64,000 nt of DNA from Aphelidium insulamus (taxonomy: Eukaryota; Aphelidiomycota; Aphelidea; Aphelidiaceae). Both the position numbers and the translations under genes were made by a program. The notes under the pieces are model-generated. The model was not told the DNA's origin and did not search any database. It saw only the letters and a program-made list of their open reading frames with translations. Shown here piece after piece: positions 11,801-24,413 of this stretch; position 1 is the stretch's first letter; each line of letters begins with the position of its first letter. The DNA is taken from contig JAZDSV010000023.1 in the NCBI GenBank assembly GCA_036784855.1, forward strand, positions 180,356 through 244,355. Direction: 5' to 3'.

Positions 11801-12597
11801 GGCAACACCGAGTCTTGATCAGAATTGCTGGAGAGCAGCAAGCAGTGAACCAAAATGTCAGCTCCACCCAAACCAACCACTGACATTGGTTGTGGAAACG
11901 TTTCGGGATAAAGGAGGCAAATTCCCGCGTACGATACGCACAGCTCTTGCACAGAGCGACATGCCTTGCGCCGCTGAGCAGCACCGGTAACAGGCAAGAT
12001 GCGATACTGTTTCTCTGCTCGATTCCACACAGATACCAAATAAGTGAAGAGCGCACAATCTTGGCGGCTAAGCGCATGATCAGCGCTACCAAGTGAACGC
12101 CAGCCGCGCCCTTCATCGGCATTATCCGGCAAGAGCAGCCGGGCCACAAGTGCACGATCGAGCAATTCGACGTTCAATAACTCGATGCCTTCAGCGCCAA
12201 GCTCAGAAGCCAGATCAGCCAAATAGACGGAGGAGCCGATTTCAGAATCCCCAATGTCGATACCGTCGGGCGGACGCTCCGACAATCGCACCTGCAACAG
12301 TTTGCAAATACACAAATGCTCCAGCAAGGCTTCAGATGCAGGGGCCGAGCATCTGGTCTGAAGTGGAGCAGCTGCCACCACGGAGGCAAACGGATTTAGC
12401 CCCGGCTCCTGGACGGGATAAGCGCTCGGCGGCGTAGCTGGTGGTGGTTGAGGGGCCGCTTGCTGGAGCTTCGCGATGCGCTTCAAACGAATCTAGGCAA
12501 TACGGTAAGCAAGGAGCGCCCCTGGGCGGGGGTACCTCGGACATGGGTGTCTGCGAGGCGCGCTTACCTTTTCCGCTTCACTCGGCGATTGCGACAT
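8898..12597 (-). CDS. UFD2: UFD2-type U-box ubiquitin chain-elongation factor (E4)
   Basis: E4 ubiquitin ligase that lengthens ubiquitin chains on substrates and works with Cdc48 in proteasomal and ER-associated degradation. Seven exons: 12597-12568, 12492-11104, 11046-10849, 10800-10146, 10096-9819, 9762-9054, 8968-8898; 3,330 nt, 1,109 aa. The short first exon reads MSQSPSEAEK and joins IRLKRIAKLQ, the conserved Ufd2 start. The core carries DVEKTGLSNQFYEKFGIRYN. The C-terminal U-box reads PDEFLDPLMFTIMEDPVILP, then RSTIKSHLLSDSTDPFNRMP. The intron at 10097-10145 begins GCAAGT; only a GC-AG join restores WVDVEKTG. The introns at 11047-11103 (GTAGGA) and 10801-10848 (GTACAA) are chosen by phase and by in-frame stops, and are less certain. 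The start codon lies 33 bp from that of the divergent SNF1 gene. Confidence 0.92.
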
Positions 12598-12630
12598 TTT
12601 AACAGCAGAGTGGAATTGCGACACCAACAA
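12598..12630. promoter_or_regulatory. 33-bp divergent intergenic region shared by UFD2 and SNF1
   Basis: Only 33 bp separate the ATG of UFD2 (minus, 12597) from the ATG of the SNF1-like kinase (plus, 12631). Both start choices are supported by conserved N-termini. Any core promoter and 5' UTR must therefore overlap the other gene's coding or intron sequence. No TATA box is visible in the gap. A shared bidirectional promoter is inferred. Confidence 0.5.
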
Positions 12631-14942
<2,312 letters not shown>

Positions 14943-14991
14943 CTTATAGTATTTAGCTGCTTCATTCTCGTGCCCGGCAGAAAATAATATC

Positions 14992-16231
14992 TCAATGACA
15001 GCCACAGCGTGATGCATGAGCACCGGAGTGAAAGCAACTGCCAGGAAATAATATAGCGAGCACTGCGCGAACTTCAGTGCACACACAGTTTTTGCGGGCG
15101 TACAATTCGCAACCCATCACAGTGGCAGCAAACCACAGCGCACGATACTCGTCCAGGAGTGGCGCAGACTGCGGCCCGGACACGGCGTCCAGTTGAAATC
15201 TGCCAAACGCCCAGTTTAGCAGCCATAACGTTGGAGCTTCCATCGCGTCATCTTGCCGCAACCAAATAAAGCCTTTTACGCGAAATATTCGGTCTTTCAG
15301 GGGAGCAATATCAGTTAACGCAGCCAGAAACTGGTCTTTTTGCTGACACTCAACGATGGAATCCTCTGCTTTACGACACCTCCGCACGCTGAACCATTCC
15401 AGTTCTAGTGACATGTGCTCCTCACTATTGCTATCTGATGGCAGTTGTCCATAATTGAAGCGCGGTTCATGGTGTCCAGCGATGCCGATGCCGAATATCA
15501 GCGAGGAGTCCACACCATTCTGACCTTGACACCTCAACACTGGCGTGTCAGGATTCAGTTCGAGTACTTTGTCCATTACTTTATCAAGACTTTGCTCAGA
15601 CACCTGACACATGTAGACATATTCGTTGTATGCGCATTTTTTGGCACTTACCGATTCCCATTTGCTGAGCAGAATTAGGTCCGAATATTGTGCTTGCAGG
15701 CGGGCGGTATATGACGTGTCTTCGTAGCCACCGAAATTTTCACAGTCGACCACGGTAATAATAGCATCCAGGCGCACAGAGCCGTCGTCTTTCTCCAGTG
15801 CGTTAACTTGCAGAGCGATCGGTGCCGGAAATGCAGAGCCCGATCTATGCACAATTATTCCTGCCAGTCTTGTGCTATACGTAACAGGGCCTACGCTTCC
15901 ACGATGATGCGGTCAGGTTGATGCTGCGCTACAACTTCCATTAGCGCATCACGAAGCTGCCCGACCAGCACGCAGCATATGCACCCGTTCACCAGCTCCT
16001 TGACGCCAGTGACGTTGGACAGCGAGGCGATTTGCGAGTCCACGGCAACGTCACCATATTCGTTTTTAATCAGGACGGTGCGCTGTGACGCAGGCAACTT
16101 TTTCACCACAGCCATAATCTAGTACACGTGTCGGCCACTTGGTAGCACACTGAATTACACGTGCTGACCGCTGTGGTCTTGCCGGCGCCAACGAAGCCAG
16201 TGAAAACCGTGACGGGTACCGCAGATTTCAT
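14992..16231 (-). CDS. CobW/ZNG1-type GTP-dependent metal (zinc) chaperone
   Basis: COG0523 P-loop GTPase; eukaryotic relatives deliver zinc to methionine aminopeptidase. Exons 16231-16169, 16118-15895, 15844-15652, 15603-14992; 363 aa. The start MKSAVPVTVFTGFVGAGKTT carries the Walker A motif. It is followed by VLIKNEYGDVAVDSQ, the metal-binding GCICC (CxCC) and IIVEASGSAFPAP. DAIITVVDCENFGG and LLSKWE (the NKxD-equivalent base-recognition loop, here SKWE) are next. The C-terminal part is the CobW_C domain, with DRIFRVKGFIWL. Intron 1 (GTCAGC donor, 16119-16168) is the least certain. An open lysine-rich extension upstream to 16360 is a simple-sequence artefact. The gene is divergent from the heat-shock factor. 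Confidence 0.88.
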
Positions 16232-16254
16232 ATTGTTGCTTTCGCAAAAAGCAT

Positions 16255-16352
16255 ATTGTTGCTTTCGTTTTTCTTTCCCTCTTTCTTTCTTTACTTCTTC
16301 CCTCTCTTTTTCTTTTTTCCTCTCTTTTTCTTTCCGTTTTTTTTTTGGCCTC
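16255..16352 (+). repeat. Pyrimidine-only tract between divergent genes
   Basis: About 100 bp are almost purely C and T (TTTCTTTCCCTCTTTCTTTC and similar), with very few purines. The tract lies in the 209-bp gap between the ATG of the CobW-like gene (minus, 16231) and that of the heat-shock factor (plus, 16441). Such tracts often act as 5'-UTR or promoter elements in fungi. That role here is inference. Confidence 0.7.
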
Positions 16353-16440
16353 ACACTCACTCTATTCGCCTTGCCGCTAGTGTGGCGAGCGTGCGTGTGT
16401 GTGCCTGTTCAGATAACGCGACATCGTGGCCACTTTGACA

Positions 16441-18442
16441 ATGAACAGCAACACTGCCGGCAAAGGGGGTCGGCATATTGCTCCGGCACTGCTGCCCGCA
16501 GATATGGCCGCTCTAGGTGGCCTCGGTGCCTCTGCCCATTCACGGAACGACCCGCACTTTGGCGGAAGCACCCATGATCTGGCGCTGAAACCACACCCTG
16601 GCATACCCATCTTCCTCAACAAACTGTACAATATGGTGTGCGACCGTGCCTCCAACGATCTTATTCGCTGGGCCGACGATGGCCACTCGTTTGTGGGTAC
16701 GAGTCATGCTTGTGCGAGTCATTGTAGTTTGTGGCGTATGTGTGTGTCTGTACGTGTGTGTCTGTATGTGTGTCTCTATTATTATTGTCTTGATTTACTG
16801 TCCCCGAGTAAAGTTCGCCGTCTCTGTGGTATACGTGAATAGGTACTTGTGCTTACTTGTCGTTGCAGTGTATCGCCATGAGGACTTTGCTCGCGATGTT
16901 TTGCCCCGCTTCTTCAAGCATAACAATTTCTCGTCATTTGTTCGGCAACTCAATATGTAGGTGCATTTGTGCGTCAGCGTTATGTTAACCCGAAATTTCA
17001 TCGTCAGGTACGGCTTCCACAAGGTGCCTCATCCGATGCAGGGCGTGCTCATCAGTGAGGAGCCCGAGTCGTGGGAATTCACCAACATTCACTTTCAACG
17101 TGGTCGGCCCGATCTGCTTCTGTTGGTTAAGAGAAAAAGCAGCCGCTTGACTGGCACCGTATCGAATTCCGCAAACGCTGGTGGCACCTCTGCCCCATCG
17201 TCTATAACATCATTATCAGCATCCTCATCGGCGCCATCCATATCCAATCGCTCGGCGAGTCAAGCCGCGCCGTCTACCGCATCCTACACACCAGGCTCAA
17301 TACAGCCCGGTCAGCCATTGACACGCAATCCGACTGCCGTGACAGCCGGGGGGCCATCGCAACCACAGCCATCGCCATTGTCGGCACCACTTTCCGACCA
17401 CCGCGGTGCAACGAGCCTGGCCGTGATTATCGCCGAGCTGGCTGCACTACGCCAGACGCAGCAAACCATCGCGGAGGAGATAAGGCGCATGCAGCAGGAC
17501 AATCAAATATTGTGGCAAGAGTCGCTGGCACAGCGAGATCGTCACCAAAAGCAGCAAGACACTATCGACAAGGTGGGCACACGAAGATGCATATGCGCAT
17601 TGCCATAATTACTCTCCGCAGATACTGCGCTTTCTCGCCTCCGTGTTCTCCTCGGACCGCGTCAAGAATCTGGCCGAGCCGAGCAAATCGCATACCGCCA
17701 AACAGCCGTTCCATCAGCTGAACTCGGTACCAAAGAAGAAGCGGCGCCTTTTACTGGAGAACGGCGCGTCGTCCGACTCATCCGCAGACGACCTGACGCA
17801 GCTGCCACTGACTGCCAGCGGTGGCGATGCGCACATTTATTCCCTCGGTGATTCGGCACCAGTGCTGGATGGTATGCACAACGACATTGTACCATTATGA
17901 GTATTAATATTTCTGACCGTGACGTAGTGGGACTGAGCCAGAAACTGCTGGAAGCACTTCAACCAGCTCGGGATGTCAGTGAAGTGAACGCGTCACCGTC
18001 GCCGGCCACTGGCATGCACGGGGCCACATCCGCCGATCGCACCAACAACCGCCAGCTCTATCCACTATTTGGTGACGAGTTTGATTACAGTGCCGAGCTG
18101 CCACACCCGACACCGATTCACGCTGCTTCAACTGCATCCGCGTCACCGTTGCAGTCACCTGTACCGCACACAGACCCCACCGAAGTCCTGGCGTCCAACC
18201 TGGAGGACGTGGACCACAATTTAACATCCGTGGCAGAGTCACTCGGTCTCACGGACGAGGACTTGGCCAATTTGGACGGCATGGATGTGGATGACTTTTT
18301 GCAGAACTATTTCCAGTCGCGGACACTGGATGATGGCGGTGCCAGTTACGTCCCGCCCGCCACGCAGCCACCGGAGAACACCCACATTGGCGCGGACCGC
18401 CAGCCGCAGCAGAATGATAACATGCCCGGCAGCACGTCTTAA
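16441..18442 (+). CDS. Heat-shock transcription factor (HSF family)
   Basis: DNA-binding heat-shock factor. Exons 16441-16696, 16869-16956, 17008-17572, 17622-17888, 17942-18442; 558 aa. The HSF domain spans residues ~55-160: [62 protein letters not shown] Ser/Pro/Ala-rich linker leads to a heptad coiled coil for trimerisation ([20 protein letters not shown]). The basic [10 protein letters not shown] resembles a nuclear signal. The C-terminus has an acidic activation-type segment ([20 protein letters not shown]). Intron 1 (172 nt) carries a GT-rich microsatellite inside the DNA-binding domain. The last intron (17889-17941, GTACCA...GCCAG) is needed because the frame otherwise stops at 17900. 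It could be the sole Hsf1 or a paralogue. Confidence 0.92.
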
Positions 18443-18466
18443 TACACATACACGTACAGATAATAC

Positions 18467-18862
18467 ATGTTACGTATGCCGGCACAGCAGCAGATCCAGC
18501 GCCCGCTGTACACCGTAAGCACGGACGCGCACTCTGCACAAGGCCTGGAGCGCACCTTCTATCATCGCGCGGATGGCGCGGTACAACCAAAGCCAGGCGA
18601 CGTGGGCCTGCTGCTGGACTGCGTGACGGTGATGGGCGAGAGTGTGTACACGCTGATGCAGCATGGCACTGGCATCGGGGAACATGGCACCGGTCATGAC
18701 CGCTCTCTCGGCCCGGACAATGTGCCATGGATCGCGGACTTTGTCGAGGGCGAGGTGGAGCCGGTGCCGGCGCCCGACACGTTCGTCTCTATGCCACTGG
18801 ACCGGCTGGCACAGCTGCGGGCGATAATTACAGCGCCTGCCACTGCGGCCGTGACGGAATAG
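18467..18862 (+). CDS. Uncharacterised 131-aa protein
   Basis: Single-exon frame starting MLRMPAQQQIQRPLYTVSTD, ending TAG. The composition is protein-like (Val/Gly/Asp/Pro) and no other frame over this stretch has a better claim. It lies 24 bp after the heat-shock factor stop and 83 bp before the AIG2-like gene, in the spacing usual for this window. No motif, TM or signal peptide is visible; the middle (DVGLLLDCVTVMGESVYTLM) may be a small beta/alpha core. Function unknown. Confidence 0.5.
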   Translation: MLRMPAQQQIQRPLYTVSTDAHSAQGLERTFYHRADGAVQPKPGDVGLLLDCVTVMGESVYTLMQHGTGIGEHGTGHDRSLGPDNVPWIADFVEGEVEPVPAPDTFVSMPLDRLAQLRAIITAPATAAVTE

Positions 18863-18945
18863 ATTCCTTGCTGCTGTGGGCACATTGCTGCGGACAGGGC
18901 ACACACACTTACACACTCACGCAGCGGTCAGCGCGAGTGGCCCGA

Positions 18946-19438
18946 ATGGAACGCACAGAGTCGCTCTTCGTGTACGGCTCGCTGATGGCGCCGGCGGTGC
19001 TGCGGGCAGTGCTCGGCCACTTGCCCGTCAGAAATGCCGCGGTGGAGGCCACGTTAGCGGGATATCGGCGGTTCAGGGTTCGCGGACAGCACTACCCGGG
19101 CATCGTGGCCGATCCCGGCGGCGCTGTGACAGGCCAGCTGCTCCAGTTCTCCGGCAGCGCCGTCGATGTCTCCGCGGCAATGACCAGGTTGGACCAGTAT
19201 GAGGGTGTGGCAGAGGTGTGTGTATGTCAAGGCACACTGCAGTACTGCTTTCACACTACAGGGACTGTACGCACGGAAACGAGTGTTGTGCTGCAGCGTG
19301 GCATCCAGTTCCACGGAGACAGCGTGGACCTATGTCTGGACGGGCGGTGAGGCCTCCATCACAGAGGAGCAGTGGTGCTTGCGTGCATTTATGAATGAGG
19401 AGCAGGCGGCGCACCTCGACGCCGAACACTTGCTATAA
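18946..19438 (+). CDS. AIG2/GGACT-like gamma-glutamylcyclotransferase-fold protein
   Basis: Two exons (18946-19215, 19262-19438), 148 aa. The N-terminal signature LFVYGSLMAPAVL is the substrate-binding loop (VYGSL) of the AIG2/GGCT fold. The catalytic Glu is expected in LDQYEGVAE. The join at a 46-nt GTGTGT...CTACAG intron gives EGLYARKRVLC, the conserved Gly-x-Tyr-x-Arg strand, and then AWTYVWTG. The length is typical of small single-domain AIG2 proteins. Substrate unknown; fungal members are mostly uncharacterised. The call rests on motif pattern. Confidence 0.85.
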
Positions 19439-20587
19439 AGGTGAACATATTACTGCTCTGTATGTATGCATGCATGTTGGGGTCGTCAGAGGCAGCACTG
19501 TTACGCCACGTTCTCAGTGACTGCCTGCAAGACAGCGAATCTACGATGCGCAAGATCATGCGGGGGAACCCGCTGTGGGAAACCACGTGGGACGGGAGAC
19601 CAGCGGGAGCGCATTACGCGCCCTGTGGACCCCACAAGAAGTAGCAGCCTTCGAGCAGCAGCAAGGTATCCTCGACCGGCCCTGGCCGGCGGCGGAAGAC
19701 GGGTCATTCCCGGATTGCTCCGATATTGATCTACGAGCAGCAAGATTGCAGTACAGAGTACGGCACAGAGCCATGCGAATGGCTGCGGCAGAATTGCGCG
19801 GACTTGGCAAGCAAGCTCGTGATTTGCCGCCGACAATTTTGGAATCGCGACAATCGCCATTGCGGCACGTCCAGTGCAGCCTGGCTGAACGGCGCCCCCT
19901 GTTGAACTGGTGGTTAAATGGCCTTCCAAGCCATCAAACGCGGCATGATATGCCACGTTTGTAACCAAGAAATCCCCACGCAAGGTGGTGGACGGTTACA
20001 CGTTGCCAACTGTGCCATCAGGCACGGGATTGAAGGCTGGAACCAAGAACAGAATCCTGGAAAGCCTTTACAGAACGGAGATCCATAAGGATTAATTAAA
20101 TAGCAGACCCAATGCTGTAGGGGAGGGCGGGAGTACCGTGTACCCTGGCGGCACAATAGCGGTCAGCGAGCACCTTAGCAACATTCAGTTGCACTCGGTA
20201 ACGAGAAGATCATAAGCGTCTTTGGCGCAAGCGGCATCCACACTTTCACCTCATGTCGACTCCTGGAACAACTAAACACTGACCTCCGGAAGGCTCCGCC
20301 GCATCATTAAATCACGGCAATATGGAGCAAACTGCTGGCGCTCACCGGCACGAGCCAGGAAGGGCAGAAGTAGTGTTAGTCCCACCTCGGCATTTTGGCG
20401 GTCTCTTGGAACCGGACTGTCGAAAAGATATCTGCGATTACGCGGCAAGGCGATATTTACGGGAGACGGCGTTGACTCGGGGTCATTTCCCGCCACTGGA
20501 GGGTTTTCCCGGAATGCAACGTTGCAGTAGTGTAAATAGAGTCGAATTAACTGTATGCATGTACATATATGTACTGGACGCGGCCAG
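19439..20587. other. 1.15-kb unexplained stretch, possible decayed gene or element
   Basis: No complete gene could be assembled. A plus-strand frame at about 19575-19964 (SALRALWTPQEVAAFEQQQG, then RLQYRVRHRAMRMAAAELRG) has protein-like composition and no repeats. A shorter frame in a different phase (start 19918) encodes MICHVCNQEI...LHVANC, a CxxC...HxxxxC zinc-finger-like pattern. The two overlap out of frame, as in a frameshifted relic. Stretch 20100-20560 shows nothing clear. It may be a dying host gene or element; neighbours on both sides are intact. Confidence 0.35.
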
Positions 20588-22127
20588 CTATGCTACTTGG
20601 ACAAAGTCGTCCTCCTCGTCGTTGTCGTCGCCGTCCTCATCATTATCTGCCGGCGTTTCTGTGCTATTGTTGCCGGCTGTCCTTGCCTCTGCTGGCGGTT
20701 CCCCGAAGCGTTCGCCGGTAGCGATGGTGTTGGACATGGGCTGCGTTGGCGGTTGTTGCTGCTTTAGTTGCTGCTGCTGGCGATAGTATGCATCATAGTC
20801 TGGGCGGGTTCATGTCACTCAGGTACCATAACTGCTCTAGTGCACTTACATCCCGATATGGCCGCCGTAGCATCGCCTGGTTCCACACTGTCTGCGGGCG
20901 CGCTTTCATCATATGCACCCGGAGCGATACTACCCAGCGCGGTATCCATGCGAGGTGACGGCGGAGTACTGGCCATCGTGGCATCATTAGCCGCGCTCTT
21001 TTGGTGCCACACTGGCATCGAGTTCTGTTTCCGCTTTTTGTCCTTGTCCGCGGCGGCTTGAGTCTCTGCCACTGCGACATCGGCTCGGCTTTCTTGGATA
21101 TCAACCACGACTTGCTGCTGGAAAACTGTGTCGTCCATGTTGACCCCAATTCTGCCTGCAAGCGTTAATAGTGACTTGGAGTACAGTCAGTCAATGTGGT
21201 GGATGTATATATAACATATAAACCAGCTGTAACTGACATACATACATACATGCATACATACATGCATACATTGATACATATGTAAATCCACCATAAATCC
21301 ACATTAAACAAACGGTACATCTGGTAAACTCACCAGAAGCAGCATGAACACCCATCTCGGCTACCTCGGCATTGGTTAGACTTCTGGAGTCATCCGTGCC
21401 AGCTAGTCCGGAAGTAAGTCGGCCGGGAACATGCGCTGGAATGGCAGTGCCCTCGATCTGCTTCAGCAGGGCGACGATTGGCTCGATGGCCGTCAGGAAT
21501 CCGGTCAACTTCAAGTGCGACTCGCTCTCGCGCTCAGTCGCCAACTCAAGATAGTTGTCCTCGCCGGGACGGTGGTAAGGACATCGGAACAACATGTCCG
21601 TGCCGAAGCCGAACGATGTAGCCTCCAGCTGTGAGAAGCGCTGCAAACACCGCGGACATAGATAGTCGCGGTCGTTGCGCTCCGTCTGTGACTTGTCGCG
21701 AAATGTCTTTTGTATCTTCCATATGCGGTACTTTATGGAGTCGTAGAGTGACTTGTAGTCAATGTAGTAGCAGAGCTTTTGGATGACGCGGCCGTCTGCG
21801 CGCTTCACCTCGCCGCGCGACTCCCTGTGCAGGCGTGTCGATCGATATCGGGCACAACATGTGAACAGGTACATACGTACGTACGTCTTGACAATCTTGT
21901 CGGCGCGCAGGCGAGCCATGGCCTTGCGCATATCATTAAGATTCAGCTTGGTCTGGAATACCAGCTCTTCCTCGCGCAGGCTGCGCGCCGAATGAGCAGG
22001 GTGCACTCGCGGCGATGGATACGCAGACGTACATGGGATACCGGGACAGCAAATCCACCAGCACTACCTGCTCATCGTTGTACCAGGCACGCGCAACGAG
22101 CTGTGCCAGCTGGCGCAATGTGTCCAT
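20588..22127 (-). CDS. TFA1: TFIIE alpha subunit (general transcription factor)
   Basis: Large subunit of TFIIE, which recruits TFIIH to RNA polymerase II preinitiation complexes. Exons 22127-22042, 21980-21885, 21824-21334, 21155-20850, 20799-20588; 396 aa. The N-terminal winged helix spans residues ~5-95 (VARAWYNDEQVVLVDLLSR, RLREEELVFQTKLNLNDMRK, VIQKLCYYIDYKSLYDSIKY). The zinc ribbon is YLCPRCLQRFSQLEA...MLFRCPYH. Its fourth ligand is His where yeast and human have Cys. The C-terminal part has VVVDIQESRAD, PVWHQKSA and an acidic end DEDGDDNDEEDDFVQVA, a TFIIH-binding-type tail. Intron 3 (178 nt) contains ATAC repeats. The call is secure. Confidence 0.92.
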
Positions 22128-22170
22128 AATGAAGTGTGCGTGTTTATTTTAACAGAAAAAGATGGATGTA

Positions 22171-22395
22171 CTAGTTTGTCATACTAGGTTCGCCTTCATC
22201 AAGCGCCTCGTACGCAGGTACAGACACTTCCTCCCACTTGCCGTCGTCTACACAAACGTGCACGCAATCAATATAAGTGAGTGTCTGGTGTGCGTTGATA
22301 CAGATTTAATCTGTGTACAAGTTGGTTGCATGTATGTATGTATGATGAATGTCTATAGTTGTATGTATGTCTGAGTGTATGTATGTATGTATGTA

Positions 22396-22458
<63 letters not shown>

Positions 22459-22918
22459 GTGTGTGTGTGTGTGTATATATAGTTGGATGTTGTATTAGGT
22501 ATGTATATATATAGTTGTATGTACATATATACATCGCAGTACCGCGACGGAATTGAAGATAGAGTGAGCAACCATCGACCAGACCGGCTCCAGAAAGTGA
22601 CTGAGCCAAATCTTCCAGTGGCTGCATATCGCTTGAACCCTTCACCGCCGAGCCCGGGGCCAGGGGCTTTGTCGCACGAAGCAAGCGGAGTTTGTCCACA
22701 GAGTCTGGCACCGACTCGGCCGCCGTTCTTTGGCTAGTTGTTTCAGCTGTGCCAGACTCTTCATGCGCAGAATCCTTTGGTTGTCGGTGCAGAGTGTGCA
22801 GTACACGTTCTCGCAGGACGGCCACCGTGTCGGCACTGCTGCACGACACAAAGAGTGTGCAGACGCTGCGTTTCACGCGCACATATGACAGCGGAGCGTC
22901 CGCCGTGCTGTCTGCCAT
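22171..22918 (-). CDS. Elongin B-like ubiquitin-fold protein
   Basis: Two exons (22918-22543, 22247-22171), 150 aa. The N-terminal ubiquitin-like fold begins YVRVKRSVCTLFVSC, compares with Elongin B's I-R-R-x-K-T-T-I-F, and continues ADTVAVLRERVLHTLHRQPK. Then come KLRLLRA and LVDGCSLYLQFRR (Elongin B G-L-x-F-R region). The last exon gives DDGKWEEVSVPAYEA. Elongin B partners Elongin C in cullin E3 adaptors and the elongin transcription complex. An extra Ser/Glu/Thr-rich stretch of ~20 residues sits in the middle. The 295-nt intron is mainly a TGTG/TATG microsatellite. The family call depends on spacing of weak motifs, so moderate confidence. Confidence 0.7.
22329..22483 (+). repeat. Compound TATG/TG microsatellite in the Elongin B-like intron
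   Basis: A run of (TATG)n, then about 30 TG units, then further TATG and TG units, inside the single intron of the minus-strand Elongin B-like gene. Just beside it stand TATAGTTGGATG and TATAGTTGTATG. The same motifs punctuate the microsatellite intron of the uS9m gene at 53.6-53.9 kb. Confidence 0.9.
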
Positions 22919-23066
22919 TTAAAGCCGGTCTGTAAGTAGAAGACTGTCTGTACAAACGTGCGCAAATACAATATATATTGTAATTACATGTGTAAAAGTG
23001 TTTGTATGCATATATATAAATATGTTTATTTAGATGTTGCTGTAAGTATACAAGTGACATCGGTGA

Positions 23067-24104
23067 TTACAGGTGCAGCCGGTCTGCAGGGAACATTTGC
23101 CGGGAGGCACGAGTGACGCCCGTATACAACGGGGCACCGTTGCTGGTCACCTCGCGCGCCCCGCCATTCATGTTGATTACATTCGCGTCATTGTCGTCGT
23201 AGCGCGGATGACTGCCGGAGCGATTTGCGCCGCCAATGTCCTTCCACGGCGACACCATCTTGCTAAAGTCCCAAATGTCGTCCAGACGTGATCTGTATGC
23301 CGAGTTACGCAGCTGACGTTTCCGGCGCAGATAAACGAATACACCTCCGGCAATTAGCGCCGCACCGAATATCGCGCCAACCACACCCAGCGCCCACTTT
23401 TGGGCGGATGAGGCACCATTGTTCGAGTTGTACGCCGACGGTTGATTGCCGGCATCCCAGTTCGGCGCGGCGGAAGTGGTGGATTTCACACTGCTGGTGC
23501 TTGACGTCTTGGCCGCGGAGGCGGGCGTCGTTATGTCGGCAGGCGGCCGGACTGTATGAACACATTAGTGTTGCCCGTATGACAGTAACGTGCGGCATGT
23601 ATCACATACCGCTGGTTGTGCGCGGTGCGGTCGGCGACGAAGTGGCTGCACAGCGTGCGTAAGCATTATGCGGTGTAAACTGTGTGCGCGCGATTACTTA
23701 CCAGGTGTTGTGCTCGGCGTGACTGAAGATGCCGGGGCTGCACGGTAGGTCAGCGCGTCACCTTGAATCACTGATCAGCAAATGTACGTACATGATGTGC
23801 TAGCGCTGGTGCTGGAGGCTGGCGGTAGGGTGATCGACAATGGCGGGGCTAGCACGAATGTTAGTCATCATAGCCATAGCACAAGCACATAAGCCGCTGG
23901 AACGTACGCGGTGCTAAGCAGCGATGTTAGCCCGTGCACAAAAAATACATATTACCGTGAATGTGACAGTGGTCACGTACCAGCTGCATTCACTTGCCGC
24001 TTGTGCATGTGCACGTCCGCCGCCATTACACTGCTCGGACAGACGTGCAGCACAGCCAAGGTGACAGCCAACAATGGCACTGCTAGACGTGCACTTGGTC
24101 GCAT
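23067..24104 (-). CDS. Ser/Thr-rich single-pass membrane protein (cell-surface type)
   Basis: Five exons (24104-23981, 23848-23792, 23737-23702, 23645-23610, 23551-23067), 245 aa, all joined in phase 1. The N-terminal signal peptide (MRPSARLAVPLLAVTLAVLH) is followed by a possible Kex2-type site (MHKRQ). A Ser/Thr/Pro-rich, probably O-glycosylated ectodomain is built from very short exons of 36-57 nt. Then come a spacer and one TM helix (ALGVVGAIFGAALIAGGVFV), a basic stop-transfer YLRRKRQLR, and a ~80-aa cytosolic tail. The layout resembles fungal wall-stress sensors or Mid2/Wsc-like proteins, but no WSC Cys domain is present. Function unknown; topology is well supported. Confidence 0.75.
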
Positions 24105-24413
24105 TATTTGTCTGACGTGAATGGAAATGTGCATAAATTAATAATTGCGCAGCGCTGTGCCACGATTGCTCCCCGCCGCGGCCAATCAGATCACGCCGTG
24201 GTAAATTGCGCGGGCTGGACAGTTGCCGCAGTGCTCGAATGAATACAACTGCTGCACACCATATATATTACGCGGTAGTAGAAATACAGAGCCGGTACAG
24301 GAGCAAGTGCTTGATATAAAGATATGTGCGTGATACCACTGCAGGACCGTCTGCAAGTGAAATACATATATGTACACGTATTTACTTGTGAGAATCGAGA
24401 ACAAGTCCATGCA
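24105..24413. other. 309-bp gap between two minus-strand genes
   Basis: This holds the 5' flank of the membrane-protein gene and the 3' flank of the Gln-rich adaptin-ear gene. I see no coding, RNA or repeat feature in it. AT-rich stretches such as CCATATATATTACG near 24260 are unremarkable. Confidence 0.5.

Noticed and set aside
12093-12437. 114-aa plus-strand frame opposite UFD2 exon 2
   Set aside because: Shadow of the conserved UFD2 coding strand, Arg/Pro-rich as expected for an antisense frame.
16232-16360. Lysine/glutamate-rich N-terminal extension of the CobW-like protein (minus strand)
   Set aside because: It is simply the translation of the pyrimidine tract; the family N-terminus begins at the ATG at 16231.
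19501-19983. 160-aa minus-strand frame
   Set aside because: No motif, and it lies antisense to a frame of similar quality; neither can be called a gene with confidence.
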